Assembly: GCA_021201815.1 (NCBI GenBank)
Contig: JAJQEC010000080.1
Coordinates: 29,901 to 93,900 of the forward strand
DNA: 64,000 nucleotides
Source: Candidatus Azobacteroides sp.
GTDB taxonomy: Bacteria; Bacteroidota; Bacteroidia; Bacteroidales; WRGA01
Direction of reading: 5' to 3'
Shown: piece by piece, positions 28,040 through 37,000 of the stretch
How the letters are laid out: each line of letters opens with the position of its first letter
How positions within the stretch are numbered: position 1 is the stretch's first letter
Notes under the pieces: model-generated
The model's input: only the letters and a program-made list of their open reading frames with translations
Database searches by the model: none
What the model was told of the DNA's origin: nothing
Program-made: the position numbers and the translations under genes

Positions 28040-29902
28040 ATGGAAACAAAGAAACTACATCTTGGCAAATTATTTTTCTTCCTTATGTTAAGTATAGGAG
28101 GAACTTTTCAGTTGGATGCACAGAAAATAACCGTCTCAGGAAAAGTGACAGATGCTGATACCGGTGAAAGGCTTATAGGTTGTGTAATTATAGAAAAAGG
28201 AAGCACGAATGGAATGGTTAGTGATTTTGATGGCAAATATTCGATTACGGTCAGGGAAGGTGCTACCCTCGTATTCTCCTATATTGGATATGAGACTCAA
28301 GAAATAAAAGTGAAAGGAACGGTGCATCATGTGCAATTACGACCTGATGTAGCCCACTTGCAGGAATCTATAGTGATTTCTTATGGAGTTAATGAGAAAA
28401 GAGAATTATCTTATAGTGTTTCTGATCAGGAAGTTTCCACGCACTATTATATTCCTTCTACTCCCCACTTTGCGCCGGATACGGAAGAATATGGAAGTTA
28501 TCAGGAAAATCGTTTTAAACTTGCCTTGGAAGAACCCCTTTCTACTTTTTCTGCGGATGTAGATATGGCTTCTTATTCTAATATAAGACGTTTTATCAAT
28601 AATGGACAGAAGCCTCGTTCGGATGCTGTGCGTGTCGAAGAAATGATCAATTATTTTTCATATTCTTATCCGGTACCCAAAGGAGATACCCCAGTAAATA
28701 TTATCACTGAAATTGGGGTTTGTCCCTGGAATAGACAGCATAATCTTGTACGTATCGGATTAAAGGCCAAAGAAATTGCCGATGAGAATCTCCCGGCTTC
28801 CAATCTCGTTTTTCTGATTGATGTATCGGGTTCCATGTATGGACCTACACGACTGGATCTTGTAAAATCATCTTTGAAATTGCTGGTGAATAATCTCAGA
28901 AGCAAAGATCAGGTTTCTATTGTAGTTTATGCCGGAGCTGCCGGACTTGTCCTCCCTCCTACTTTCGGAAATGACAAACAGAAAATCCGGGAATCACTTG
29001 ATGCCCTTACAGCCGGAGGATCAACGGCTGGTGGTGCAGGAATAAAACTGGCATACAAAATTGCAAAAGAAAACTTTATAAAGAATGGCAATAACCGAAT
29101 CATTCTTTGTACGGATGGAGATTTTAATGTCGGAGTATCGAGTAATGATGGGCTTGAAAAACTTATTGAAGAAGAACGCCGGAGTGGAATATTTCTTACC
29201 ATTCTGGGATATGGCATGGGTAATTACAAAGATAGTAAAATGCAGATTCTTTCCCAGAAAGGAAACGGTAACCACGCTTATATTGACAATCTTCAGGAAG
29301 CAAATAAAGTCCTGGTGAATGAATTCGGTGGAACCATGTATACAGTGGCTAAAGATGTGAAGTTACAGGTTGAATTTAATCCTGCTTTGGTACAGGCTTA
29401 CCGTCTTGTCGGATATGAAAGCAGGTTGTTGAATAAAGAGGATTTTAATGATGATACAAAAGATGCTGGTGAAATGGGAGCCGGACATACGGTGACTGCC
29501 TTTTATGAAATTATTCCGGTAGGAATGAAAAGCAACATTTTGGGAAATGTGGATGATTTGAAATATCAGAAACGGAATAATAATCCGGAAAAAAACGTGC
29601 AATTTACTGATTCTTCCGAATTACTAACGATCAAAATGAGATATAAAGAACCAACAGAAGATGTCAGTAAGAAAATAGAAGTTCCTGTTGTGAACAGAGG
29701 TGCTACTATAAATACGGAAGATTTTTATTTTTCTGCTGCTGTGGCTATGTTCGGACAGTTATTAAAGGAGTCGGACTTTAAAGGAAATTCCGATTTCCAG
29801 CAGATAATTGATTTGGCAGAGAAAGGTGTCGGTGCAGATCGGGAAGGATATCGCAGGGAATTCATCCGCCTTGTAAAAACAGTAAAAGGATTAACAGATT
29901 AA
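28040..29902 (+). CDS. vWA-domain surface protein with CarboxypepD_reg-like N-terminus (YfbK type)
   Basis: 620 aa. Signal peptide (FFFLMLSIGGTFQLDAQ), then a CarboxypepD_reg-like domain (ITVSGKVTDADTGERLIGC, about 30-115), a conserved von Willebrand pre-domain (FSADVDMASYSNIRRFINNG, VEEMINYFSYSYP), the vWA domain with an intact MIDAS motif DVSGS at 261-265 plus CTDGDFNVG, and the C-terminal YfbK-type domain (about 450-620, AVAMFGQLLKESDF). Proteins of this layout are widespread in Bacteroidetes; a metal-dependent protein-binding role is expected, but no partner is established. It is divergent from the sigma/anti-sigma pair, whose product has the same CarboxypepD_reg-like domain. A hairpin terminator follows. 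Confidence 0.9.
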   Translation: METKKLHLGKLFFFLMLSIGGTFQLDAQKITVSGKVTDADTGERLIGCVIIEKGSTNGMVSDFDGKYSITVREGATLVFSYIGYETQEIKVKGTVHHVQLRPDVAHLQESIVISYGVNEKRELSYSVSDQEVSTHYYIPSTPHFAPDTEEYGSYQENRFKLALEEPLSTFSADVDMASYSNIRRFINNGQKPRSDAVRVEEMINYFSYSYPVPKGDTPVNIITEIGVCPWNRQHNLVRIGLKAKEIADENLPASNLVFLIDVSGSMYGPTRLDLVKSSLKLLVNNLRSKDQVSIVVYAGAAGLVLPPTFGNDKQKIRESLDALTAGGSTAGGAGIKLAYKIAKENFIKNGNNRIILCTDGDFNVGVSSNDGLEKLIEEERRSGIFLTILGYGMGNYKDSKMQILSQKGNGNHAYIDNLQEANKVLVNEFGGTMYTVAKDVKLQVEFNPALVQAYRLVGYESRLLNKEDFNDDTKDAGEMGAGHTVTAFYEIIPVGMKSNILGNVDDLKYQKRNNNPEKNVQFTDSSELLTIKMRYKEPTEDVSKKIEVPVVNRGATINTEDFYFSAAVAMFGQLLKESDFKGNSDFQQIIDLAEKGVGADREGYRREFIRLVKTVKGLTD

Positions 29903-29944
29903 GTTTGTTTAAAATTGATTTGATTAGTTGTGGTAGTGAAGGGT

Positions 29945-29980
29945 CCATCTGTTTTCTTATATGGAACAGATGGTCTTTTA
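29945..29980 (+). terminator. Terminator of the vWA gene
   Basis: CCATCTGTT (29945-29953) pairs with AACAGATGG (29965-29973) and is followed by TCTTTTATTT. It lies 42 bp after the stop codon. Confidence 0.65.
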
Positions 29981-30008
29981 TTTAAGGAGATGTTTAGAAG
30001 AATGAAAA

Positions 30009-30084
30009 AAGTAAAAGGTAAAAAACAAGGGAATGAAGCGAGAAGTTTTTTATTTTCTCTATTTCTATTCTTTACCTTTTACTT
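30009..30084. repeat. 14-bp inverted repeat of the AAGTAAAAGGTAAA type
   Basis: AAGTAAAAGGTAAA (30009-30022) and its exact reverse complement (30071-30084) flank 48 bp in the gap before the nucleotidyltransferase gene. Similar purine-rich strings occur in other gaps (27765-27780, 46341-46365, 50533-50570), so this looks like a dispersed intergenic repeat motif. Confidence 0.5.
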
Positions 30085-30130
30085 CAGAAAGAATTTCTTA
30101 CTTTCGCTGACAGAATAAATAGAAAGAAGA

Positions 30131-30871
30131 ATGAAAGCAATGATTTTTGCCGCAGGATTAGGGACAAGGTTAAAACCTTTTACTTATACTGCTCCCAAAG
30201 CCCTCTTCCCGATAGCAGGAAAACCCCTGCTCTATCATATTATACATCAGTTAAAAAAATATGGTTTTGATGAAATCATTATTAATGTCCATCATTTTGC
30301 CCGGCTGATAATTGAATATTTGGAATCAGAAAATAACTTTGGTTTAAATATTCAAATCTCAGACGAACAAAATTTACTGCTGGATACCGGTGGAGGAATC
30401 AAAAAAGCGGCAGCATTTTTTAGTTCCGGAGAACCCTTTCTGGTGCATAATGTGGATATTATTTCCAATGCTGATTTAGGTGAATTTTACCGATTTCATC
30501 AAAAGCAGACAAATGCGCTGGCGTCTTTATTAATAAAGGATAGAGAAACTAACCGATATTTACTTTGGGATGAAAAATCTCGATTGGCCGGTTGGACGAA
30601 TATTATTACAAAAGAAGTAAAACCCATTTCTTCGATAAATCCCGAAGATTATAGGAAAAGAGCATTCAGTGGTATTCATATTCTTTCTCCCCGGGTATTT
30701 ACTTATATGAAAGATCAGGCGGAAAAATTTTCTATTATTGATTTCTATCTTTCTATCTTGCACCAATCAAATATTTATGGATATGAACCCGCTAATTTTC
30801 AAATGGTAGATGTGGGGAAGCCGGATAACCGGATACTGGCTGAAGAATTAATTCAAAAATTGAATAAATAA
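30131..30871 (+). CDS. Sugar nucleotidyltransferase (MurU / mannose-1-P guanylyltransferase-like)
   Basis: 246 aa with the nucleotidyl-transfer signature MIFAAGLGTRLKPFTYTAPK near the start, HNVDIISNADL (metal-binding Asp) in the middle, and GIHILSPRVF. It should join a sugar-1-phosphate to an NTP. Short length and lack of an acyltransferase domain fit the family that includes MurNAc-1-phosphate uridylyltransferase MurU and heptose-1-phosphate guanylyltransferases. In many Bacteroidetes a sugar kinase of the AmgK/phosphotransferase type is next to it; none is found here, so the substrate is open. Transcribed alone, convergent with surE. Confidence 0.85.
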   Translation: MKAMIFAAGLGTRLKPFTYTAPKALFPIAGKPLLYHIIHQLKKYGFDEIIINVHHFARLIIEYLESENNFGLNIQISDEQNLLLDTGGGIKKAAAFFSSGEPFLVHNVDIISNADLGEFYRFHQKQTNALASLLIKDRETNRYLLWDEKSRLAGWTNIITKEVKPISSINPEDYRKRAFSGIHILSPRVFTYMKDQAEKFSIIDFYLSILHQSNIYGYEPANFQMVDVGKPDNRILAEELIQKLNK

Positions 30872-31009
30872 TTAACCGACCTTTAAGAACTAAATAAACT
30901 AATTGAAAACAGTTTCCGGCAAAGTGAGAAGAAATAAATTTAAAACGGGCTTGTCCCGAAGTTTTTCAGGCAATCCGTTTTTAATAGAATGATAGTTTTT
31001 GTTTTCCTT

Positions 31010-31780
31010 TTATATTTCCAAATACTTCAGGTCTTCCATATATTCATAGGCAGTAAGATCGATTTTAGAGGGAACTACTGAAACATATCCTTCACCTATT
31101 GCGTATTCATCTGTTTCCGTACAATCCGGTTCCATATTCATCATCACTCCTGTCAACCAGTAATAACGACCATTATGTGGATCTGTTCTTTCTTCAAACT
31201 CTTCCGACCAGTTTCCTGCTGCCTGCCGGCAGACTTTTATCCCTTTTACTTCTGTTCCATAAGGTATATTTACATTCAGGCAAATGCCCTTAGGTAAGCC
31301 TTTTTCCAATATATGTTTAGTAATCAGAGCCGAATAAGACACGGCCTGTGAAAAATCAGCATCTGGTTTGTGAGTACATAATGAGAAGCCAATAGAAGGA
31401 ATGTTATTTAGTGCCCCTTCGATAGCAATTCCCATTGTTCCTGAGTAATGAATATTTACAGAAGCATTGTTTCCATGATTGATACCTGAAACAATGAGAT
31501 CCGGTTTTCGGGGCAGGAGATTTCCCAGGGCAAGCTTCACACAATCCACCGGAGTTCCGCTGCAACTGTAAATAGTCAGGCCTTTCTCTTCTTTGATAAG
31601 CATAGCCCGGATAGGAATTTTGGAAGTCACTGCACAAGAAAGTCCGGAACGACCTCCGTCCGGAGCTACTATGAATAAGTCTCCCAGTAAACGAAGACTT
31701 TCAATAAGGCTATTTATGCCTTTCGCATCAACTCCGTCATCATTGGAAATTAAAATTAATGGTCTTGTATTCAATGTCAT
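31010..31780 (-). CDS. surE: 5'/3'-nucleotidase SurE
   Basis: 256 aa. The metal-binding SNDDG motif is at residues 12-16 (LILISNDDGVDAKGI) and VSGINHGNNASVNIHYSGT, the second active-site loop, follows. The enzyme dephosphorylates nucleoside monophosphates and short polyphosphates. It lies 80 bp downstream of the LysE-type exporter on the same strand, a frequent neighbourhood in Bacteroidales. Confidence 0.95.
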   Translation of the reverse strand: MTLNTRPLILISNDDGVDAKGINSLIESLRLLGDLFIVAPDGGRSGLSCAVTSKIPIRAMLIKEEKGLTIYSCSGTPVDCVKLALGNLLPRKPDLIVSGINHGNNASVNIHYSGTMGIAIEGALNNIPSIGFSLCTHKPDADFSQAVSYSALITKHILEKGLPKGICLNVNIPYGTEVKGIKVCRQAAGNWSEEFEERTDPHNGRYYWLTGVMMNMEPDCTETDEYAIGEGYVSVVPSKIDLTAYEYMEDLKYLEI

Positions 31781-31860
31781 TACTATTCCTGTTATGATAA
31801 AAAAATCAACCCAACTCCCCCATTTGGTATTTTACTTTTTATCTGCTGTCTTTACCTTAT

Positions 31861-32496
31861 TTATACATGGACAGATTCACCCGACAAGGTTGCGATCAAT
31901 CCGATCAGAGAAGCTGTAAACACGATGATGCCGATAGTCCGGTTTACAATCCAGAGACCTCTTACATTAAATTTACCCCTTAACTTACTAATTAAGGTAG
32001 TAATCAGAAACCACCATATAAGGGCTCCCAGACCTATGCAAAAATAACCGATTATTTGATTGAACGGTGGAAGTTCGGTTGAAACAAACCCGAAACGGGC
32101 AAAAAGACCTATAAAAAGTACAATAATCAAAGGGTTGGATAATGTAAGAAAAAAAGAAGTAACCAGATCCTGAGCATAATTGGTAGAAGTTTTCGGTTTT
32201 CGGAGGGTTTTTACCGGATTACTCCTAAAAATATAAACGCCGAATCCCATAAGTACAATACTTCCGAATATCTGTAAAACATCCATATGAGCTTCTACAA
32301 AATCAAGTAAAAAACTCATACCAATTCCAACAATAAGCGCATAAAAAAAATCTGACAATGTTGCCCCTACTCCTGTAAGGAATCCATGCCAACGTCCCTT
32401 ATTAAGGGTTCTCTGAATGCAGAGCAGCCCGATTGGTCCCATTGGCGCGGATACTAATACACCTATTGTCAAACCTTGTAAGACTGTATTAAACAT
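31861..32496 (-). CDS. LysE/RhtB-family exporter
   Basis: 211 aa with six predicted membrane segments. The N-terminus (GLTIGVLVSAPMGPIGLLCI) carries the SxPGP-like motif of the LysE superfamily, and SNPLIIVLFIGLFARFGF is the conserved fifth-segment region. The family exports amino acids or similar small molecules by proton exchange; the substrate cannot be read. It is divergent from the GT2 gene and precedes surE in a likely two-gene operon. Confidence 0.87.
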   Translation of the reverse strand: MFNTVLQGLTIGVLVSAPMGPIGLLCIQRTLNKGRWHGFLTGVGATLSDFFYALIVGIGMSFLLDFVEAHMDVLQIFGSIVLMGFGVYIFRSNPVKTLRKPKTSTNYAQDLVTSFFLTLSNPLIIVLFIGLFARFGFVSTELPPFNQIIGYFCIGLGALIWWFLITTLISKLRGKFNVRGLWIVNRTIGIIVFTASLIGLIATLSGESVHV

Positions 32497-32591
32497 TTTG
32501 CAAATATCGTGATTTTTACGAAAATCTTCTCCATTCGGTATAAAATAAATGCTAATACATGTATTTTTTATAGAAAAACAAAAACAATCCC

Positions 32592-32599
32592 TATTTTTG
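32592..32599 (+). promoter_or_regulatory. Bacteroides-type -7 element (TATTTTTG)
   Basis: TATTTTTG fits TAnnTTTG and lies 30 bp before the ATG at 32629. No G-terminated TTTG box upstream. It argues for the ATG at 32629 rather than the upstream start at 32509. Confidence 0.42.
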
Positions 32600-32628
32600 T
32601 CAAAGAGAAAAGATTTTTACTTTTTAAT

Positions 32629-33906
32629 ATGCATTCATTCGCAAGTTACCTTTCCAGGCAAAAGGAATATAATTTTATTTCATCCTGTTATTCAAATTTT
32701 GATGTTGCTATCATTATTCCCTGTTTTAATGAATTAAATATTAATTTAACAATTCAAACTTTATTAAGTTCTGTCCCTCCAGCTTTAAGTATCCATCTGA
32801 TTATTGTAATTAATTCTCCTCAATGTGCTACGAATGAGCAGCGATATGTAAATAGGGTTATTTATTCGGATATCATAGAAATATTGAATAATCTTCCGGA
32901 TTCCATAGGAATAAGTGTAATAAATATTGAAAATATCCCTGTAAAACTGGCTGGTGCAGGCTATGCCAGAAAAGTTGGTATGGATGAAGCCATACGTTTG
33001 TTTTATGAAATGGGTAACCTGAACGGAATACTTATTTCTTTGGATGCGGATTGCCTGATTAAAAATAATTATTTACAAATTATTTATGATACATTCAGAC
33101 GAAATAAAAAAATAAACACAGCCATTATTCATTTTGAACATATCCTATCTTCCGGGGTAACGGATGCTGATTTATTACAGGCCGGATATTTATATGAACT
33201 TTATTTAAGGTATTATAAAGAAGCATTGCGATACATTGGTTTTCCCTGGTATTATCATACCATAGGGTCTGCTTTTGCTGTAAAAGCGGCAACATACGTA
33301 AAAGCTGGAGGAATGAATAAAAAAAATGCAGGGGAAGATTTTTATTTTCTTCATAAAGTTTTTCCATTAGGTGGAGTTATAGAAATAAATGAAACCACCG
33401 TATATCCTGAAATAAGATTATCCGACCGGGTAGTATTTGGTACAGGTCCTGCGATAAAAAAAATAATGGCAGGGAAAGATATTTGCTGGGAGACCTATTC
33501 ACTGGAAGCCTTCATGGATTTAAAACTATTTTTTGACAATGTATATAAATTATACAGGATTACGGAAAAGGAATTTAACTTACTTTTAAAAGAATGGCCT
33601 GTTACCATCCGTTCTTATTTTGAAAAAACAGGAATGCTGTTTGAAAAAATCCGGGAAATAAATGCGAATACCAGTACCGGAGAGAATTTCCGAAAACGGT
33701 TTTTTGAATGGTTTAATGCTTTTCAGATAATTAAATTTATGCATTTTGTCCATCCGGCATTTTATCCGTTAAAAAAGACGGAAATTCTTGTTGTTGAATT
33801 ATGGGAACTTATCTTTGGAGAAAAACCAGAAAATGAAACGGAGGTTTTTTACCTGCTTGAAAAGTACAGAAAATTACAAACCGGTCAATCGGAAGATTTC
33901 GGATAA
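32629..33906 (+). CDS. Family 2 glycosyltransferase
   Basis: 425 aa from ATG 32629; an in-frame ATG 40 codons earlier adds unconserved residues upstream of the -7 box. GT-A features are clear: DVAIIIPCFNELN (nucleotide binding), ILISLDADCLIKNNYLQ (DxD-type metal site), GSAFAVKAATYVKAGGMN and GEDFYFLHKV (acceptor region). No membrane segments, so a cytoplasmic enzyme. The donor and acceptor are unknown. The 3' end overlaps the convergent small membrane protein gene by 22 bp. Confidence 0.85.
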   Translation: MHSFASYLSRQKEYNFISSCYSNFDVAIIIPCFNELNINLTIQTLLSSVPPALSIHLIIVINSPQCATNEQRYVNRVIYSDIIEILNNLPDSIGISVINIENIPVKLAGAGYARKVGMDEAIRLFYEMGNLNGILISLDADCLIKNNYLQIIYDTFRRNKKINTAIIHFEHILSSGVTDADLLQAGYLYELYLRYYKEALRYIGFPWYYHTIGSAFAVKAATYVKAGGMNKKNAGEDFYFLHKVFPLGGVIEINETTVYPEIRLSDRVVFGTGPAIKKIMAGKDICWETYSLEAFMDLKLFFDNVYKLYRITEKEFNLLLKEWPVTIRSYFEKTGMLFEKIREINANTSTGENFRKRFFEWFNAFQIIKFMHFVHPAFYPLKKTEILVVELWELIFGEKPENETEVFYLLEKYRKLQTGQSEDFG

Positions 33907-34220
33907 GAAAAAACAGCGTATAATTGAAATACCGCAGAGAGTAGCACACAAATAATCCATTCCTGCCTGTGATGGAACATAAAATAAGAAGATAACACAA
34001 GCAAAATGCCTGCAATAGCAAGAAACAGATTTAATCTGCGGATTCTTGTATCTTTATTTTTAAGGTCTCCGGTCAGGTATATTACTGCGATACCTGCGGT
34101 TCCTATGGCATAAATATAAGGAATAGCTTCCCATACAAGAGGAGAAAGATAAAGAACAGCACCCGTCAGGGTAAGGATTCCGGATATAATAAATACGATC
34201 TTTCGGGTAGCTTCATTCAT
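33885..34220 (-). CDS. Small four-helix membrane protein, unknown function
   Basis: 111 aa with about four membrane segments (IVFIISGILTLTGAVLYL, AIPYIYAIGTAGIAVIYL, NLFLAIAGILLVLSSYFMF, WIICVLLSAVFQLYAVF). I do not recognise a named family, though similar proteins occur after ftsB-like genes in Bacteroidales. Its ATG overlaps the stop of the FtsB/DivIC-like gene by 4 bp (ATGA), so the two are translationally coupled. Its 3' end overlaps the GT2 gene on the other strand. Confidence 0.75.
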   Translation of the reverse strand: MNEATRKIVFIISGILTLTGAVLYLSPLVWEAIPYIYAIGTAGIAVIYLTGDLKNKDTRIRRLNLFLAIAGILLVLSSYFMFHHRQEWIICVLLSAVFQLYAVFSYPKSSD

Positions 34221-34516
34221 TTCAATACAAAAATATCTTCGTTATCTTTTTTCATTAAATATTCTTCCCTGGCAAATTTCTCCAAGTCTTCATCATTAGA
34301 ATAAAGCTCTTCCAGCTTTTTCTTATTTTCTTCCCTTAAGTTTTCATAATATCGGATTTCTTTTTTCAGTTCCGATATTTTTTGCCGGTAGGCAATGCGC
34401 TGGAAAATATTATGTTCATCTACAAAGAGTACCAGTATTAGGAATACTACAAAAACAAGCTGGTATTTATTAAGGTACCGGCTGACTTTACTCCATATTT
34501 TTCCTCCATCTGCCAT
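34217..34516 (-). CDS. FtsB/DivIC-family septum formation initiator
   Basis: 99 aa from ATG 34516 (MADGGKIWSKVSRYL); an earlier in-frame start would lie upstream of the promoter. One membrane segment (YQLVFVVFLILVLFV, about 18-33) is followed by a coiled coil (YRQKISELKKEIRYYENLRE...) and a short globular end (LEKFAREEYLMKKDNEDIFV). That layout is diagnostic of FtsB/DivIC, which joins FtsL and FtsQ to control septal peptidoglycan synthesis. Start of a two-gene operon with the small membrane protein. Confidence 0.88.
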   Translation of the reverse strand: MADGGKIWSKVSRYLNKYQLVFVVFLILVLFVDEHNIFQRIAYRQKISELKKEIRYYENLREENKKKLEELYSNDEDLEKFAREEYLMKKDNEDIFVLK

Positions 34517-34532
34517 GATTTGAACTTTATTA

Positions 34533-34563
34533 CAAAGGTAAGGTATTTTAATTGATAATGAAA
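34533..34563 (-). promoter_or_regulatory. Promoter of the ftsB-like operon (TTTC-N19-TACCTTTG)
   Basis: On the minus strand TACCTTTG (34540-34533) matches the -7 consensus and TTTC (34563-34560), one base off TTTG, lies 19 bp upstream. The -7 box is 16 bp before the ATG at 34516. Confidence 0.6.
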
Positions 34564-34570
34564 AAGACAT

Positions 34571-34935
34571 TTTTTATTTTCATACGGTTTTCCTGAAAAA
34601 ATAAATTTAATAGGAAAAAGAATACATGTGTAGGCAAGAATAAACATACCGGGAAATCCTAAACAGAATAAATACAATAATTCATTTAAGAAGTTGTGAT
34701 AAGAAGTCAGAGGTGCTATATTTATTTTATGATAAAGCGCTCTTTCTTTTTTGAAAATTTTACTGCTTTTCATTAACCCTATCTTTTTGGTTTGCTAAAG
34801 AATAGAATATTACAGGTAGATCAATAAACGGATAATATGGAAAGTTCTTATTAATACATTCATATAAGGAGGAGAATTATTTTAAATTCTCTCTACAATA
34901 TAATTGCTAACAAGATGTTAAATATTTAAAAATTA
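34571..34935. other. Intergenic region between the ftsB-like and tetR genes
   Basis: About 365 bp, AT-rich, with no supported gene or RNA. The promoter of the TetR gene begins at its right end. Confidence 0.5.
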
Positions 34936-34974
34936 TTTCTCAGGAAAAAAAATACTTCTACATTTGCATTAATC
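34936..34974 (+). promoter_or_regulatory. tetR promoter (TTTC-N19-TACATTTG) with TTAATC half-site
   Basis: TTTC (34936-34939) and TACATTTG (34959-34966) are 19 bp apart. TTAATC (34969-34974) stands right after the -7 box, as it does in the efflux-operon promoter at 35675-35688, suggesting autoregulation by the TetR protein. The leader is about 66 nt. Confidence 0.55.
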
Positions 34975-35035
34975 TAATAATTTTGTTAAACAATTTCAAT
35001 GGCATAGTTGTTATAAAATAATAAATTAAAATTCT

Positions 35036-35653
35036 ATGGCTGTAAAAGAAACAAATACCGAACAAATTATCCTTGATGCAGCAGAAGCGGAATTTCTGGA
35101 AAAGGGATATGGAAAATCCCGGACAACGGAAATAGCAAAACGGGCAGGTGTGAATCATGCTATGCTGCATTATTATTTCCGGACAAAAGAACATTTATTT
35201 GAAGTTGTGTTTCAGAAAAAAGCCAAAGTGATGTCAGAGGTATTAATGATTTCATTTCAGGAAGATCTTCCGTTTTTGGAGAAAATAAAGAAAGGGATTG
35301 AGGATCATTTTGACTTTATCAAAGCAAATCCCAGATTACCTAATTTTATTTTTAATGAAATTATGTATGACGAAAAACTTAAAGCAATTTTCAAGAGTAT
35401 TATTAAGGAAAAAGTTACTAACGTTTTAGCGGAATTAAAATCCGAAATAGACAGGGAAGTAACAAAAGGCACTATTCGTCCTACCGAACCGTATGACCTG
35501 ATTTTTAATATGCTTTCTTTAAATGTTTTTGTATTTATAAGGGCTCCGATTGTAACAGGAATAATGGATATGGGAGAAAAAGAATTCTCAGCATTTCTTG
35601 AACATCGGAAGCAGTTAAATGTTGAGATGATATTGAATCAGTTAAAGATATAA
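35036..35653 (+). CDS. TetR/AcrR-family transcriptional regulator of the efflux operon
   Basis: 205 aa. The N-terminal helix-turn-helix is clear (ILDAAEAEFLEKGYGKSRTT, EIAKRAGVNHAMLHYYFRTK). The C-terminal two-thirds is the ligand-binding helical domain; HFDFIKANPRLPNFIFNEIM resembles CecR (YbiH)/AcrR C-terminal domains, which in E. coli control the ybhGFSR efflux genes. Here the same set of efflux genes follows 85 bp downstream on the same strand. A repressor that responds to a transported compound is the expected role. The putative operator overlaps the downstream promoter. Confidence 0.9.
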   Translation: MAVKETNTEQIILDAAEAEFLEKGYGKSRTTEIAKRAGVNHAMLHYYFRTKEHLFEVVFQKKAKVMSEVLMISFQEDLPFLEKIKKGIEDHFDFIKANPRLPNFIFNEIMYDEKLKAIFKSIIKEKVTNVLAELKSEIDREVTKGTIRPTEPYDLIFNMLSLNVFVFIRAPIVTGIMDMGEKEFSAFLEHRKQLNVEMILNQLKI

Positions 35654-35668
35654 ATTTTTTTATTCTTT

Positions 35669-35688
35669 GATTAATAGATTTGTTAATC
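35669..35688 (+). promoter_or_regulatory. Putative TetR operator around the efflux-operon -7 box
   Basis: GATTAA (35669-35674) and TTAATC (35683-35688) form an inverted repeat whose 8-bp spacer is exactly TAGATTTG (35675-35682), a TAnnTTTG -7 box. A bound repressor would cover the promoter. The same half-site follows the -7 box of the tetR gene itself. Confidence 0.5.
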
Positions 35689-35738
35689 CATGTTGTTATG
35701 TATAAAAGGTATGAACAGATTTTAATAATAAGTAAAGT

Positions 35739-36989
35739 ATGGGACATCGATTCGTTTTATTAAGTATGGTGTTTTTCCTCTTCCATGCGGGATATTCCCA
35801 AATAAGTATTGAGGAATGTTATGAAAAAGCAGAAGCAAATTATCCCCTTATCAGACAATATGGTTTAATAGAAAAAGCCATGGAATATAATTTATCAAAT
35901 GCTTCCAAAGGATATTTGCCTCAATTTCAGGTTTCGGGAAAAGTTTCTTATCAATCAGAAGTAACTCAGATTCCTATTGAAGTAGCCGGATTAAAGGGGT
36001 TAAGCAAAGATCAGTATAGTGCGACCGTGGATTTAAATCAGAATATCTGGGACGGAGGGACTATAAAAGCGCAGCAAGAGAGTATCCGGACTCAGGCTGA
36101 GATAGATAAAAAGAACCTGGAAGTAACATTATATGCAATCCGGGAAAGAGTGAACCAATTATTTTTCGGTATTTTACTTTATGATGAAATGCTGGGACAA
36201 AACACACTGTACCAGGAAGAATTGCAACGTAATTTCATACAGGTACTGGCATATATGGAAAATGGAATAGCTAATCAGTCAGACCTGGAGGCTGTGGAGG
36301 TGGAACAGGTACAAACATCTCAGAACCGTATTGAATTAATTCATAATAAAAAGGCTTATCTTGAAATACTATCTGCCTTAATCGGTGAAAAAATCGATGA
36401 AAGTACAGAATTGATAAAGCCTGCTCCCACCCGCTTGCCGTCCTTACAGATTCAACGGCCGGAACTATTGCTGTATGATGCACAATTTCAAAATCTGGAA
36501 GCAAGAAAAAAAGAAATCAATGCTGGTCTGATGCCTAAGTTTAATCTTTTTATTACGGGTGGATATGGGAAGCCCGGATTAAATATGTTGGAAGATAAAT
36601 TTTCTGCTTACTATATCGGAGGGATTTCATTAAACTGGAATTTGTCAAACTTTTACACTAAAAGAAATAATCTGAACAATCTGGAAGTCAACAGGAGTAC
36701 GATTGAGACTCAACGGGAGACTTTCCTCTTTAATACCGGACTGGATGCGACTCAAAGCGAAAATGAGATACAAAAAATCAGTCAATTGCTGAATTCCGAT
36801 AACGATATAATTCGGTTACGGGAATCAGTAAAACGTTCAGCGGAAGCAAAAGTTGCCAATGGTACATTGTCCGTTCTTGACCTTATGAAAGAAGTCAATG
36901 CCGAACAACTGGCCAGACAAGATAAAATTGTCCATGAAATCCAATTACTTCAGGCTATTTATAATTTAAAATATATCATAAACAATTAA
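35739..36989 (+). CDS. TolC-family outer-membrane efflux channel
   Basis: 416 aa with a signal peptide (LLSMVFFLFHAGYSQ) and the start of the mature protein ISIEECYEKAEANYPLIRQY, typical of the OEP family. Two long coiled-coil repeats and barrel strands such as FQVSGKVSYQSEV and FNLFITGGYGKPGLNM follow. It supplies the outer-membrane duct for the adaptor and ABC transporter encoded downstream; the gap to the adaptor gene is 11 bp. Confidence 0.92.
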   Translation: MGHRFVLLSMVFFLFHAGYSQISIEECYEKAEANYPLIRQYGLIEKAMEYNLSNASKGYLPQFQVSGKVSYQSEVTQIPIEVAGLKGLSKDQYSATVDLNQNIWDGGTIKAQQESIRTQAEIDKKNLEVTLYAIRERVNQLFFGILLYDEMLGQNTLYQEELQRNFIQVLAYMENGIANQSDLEAVEVEQVQTSQNRIELIHNKKAYLEILSALIGEKIDESTELIKPAPTRLPSLQIQRPELLLYDAQFQNLEARKKEINAGLMPKFNLFITGGYGKPGLNMLEDKFSAYYIGGISLNWNLSNFYTKRNNLNNLEVNRSTIETQRETFLFNTGLDATQSENEIQKISQLLNSDNDIIRLRESVKRSAEAKVANGTLSVLDLMKEVNAEQLARQDKIVHEIQLLQAIYNLKYIINN

Positions 36990-37000
36990 GAAATAACAGT

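Noticed and set aside
29930..30118. 62-aa open frame after the vWA gene
   Set aside because: It runs through the vWA terminator hairpin and a purine-rich inverted repeat, so the sequence is explained by those elements.
34447..34773. 108-aa frame overlapping the FtsB-like gene in another frame
   Set aside because: Out of frame with the well-supported ftsB-like gene and without any family pattern.
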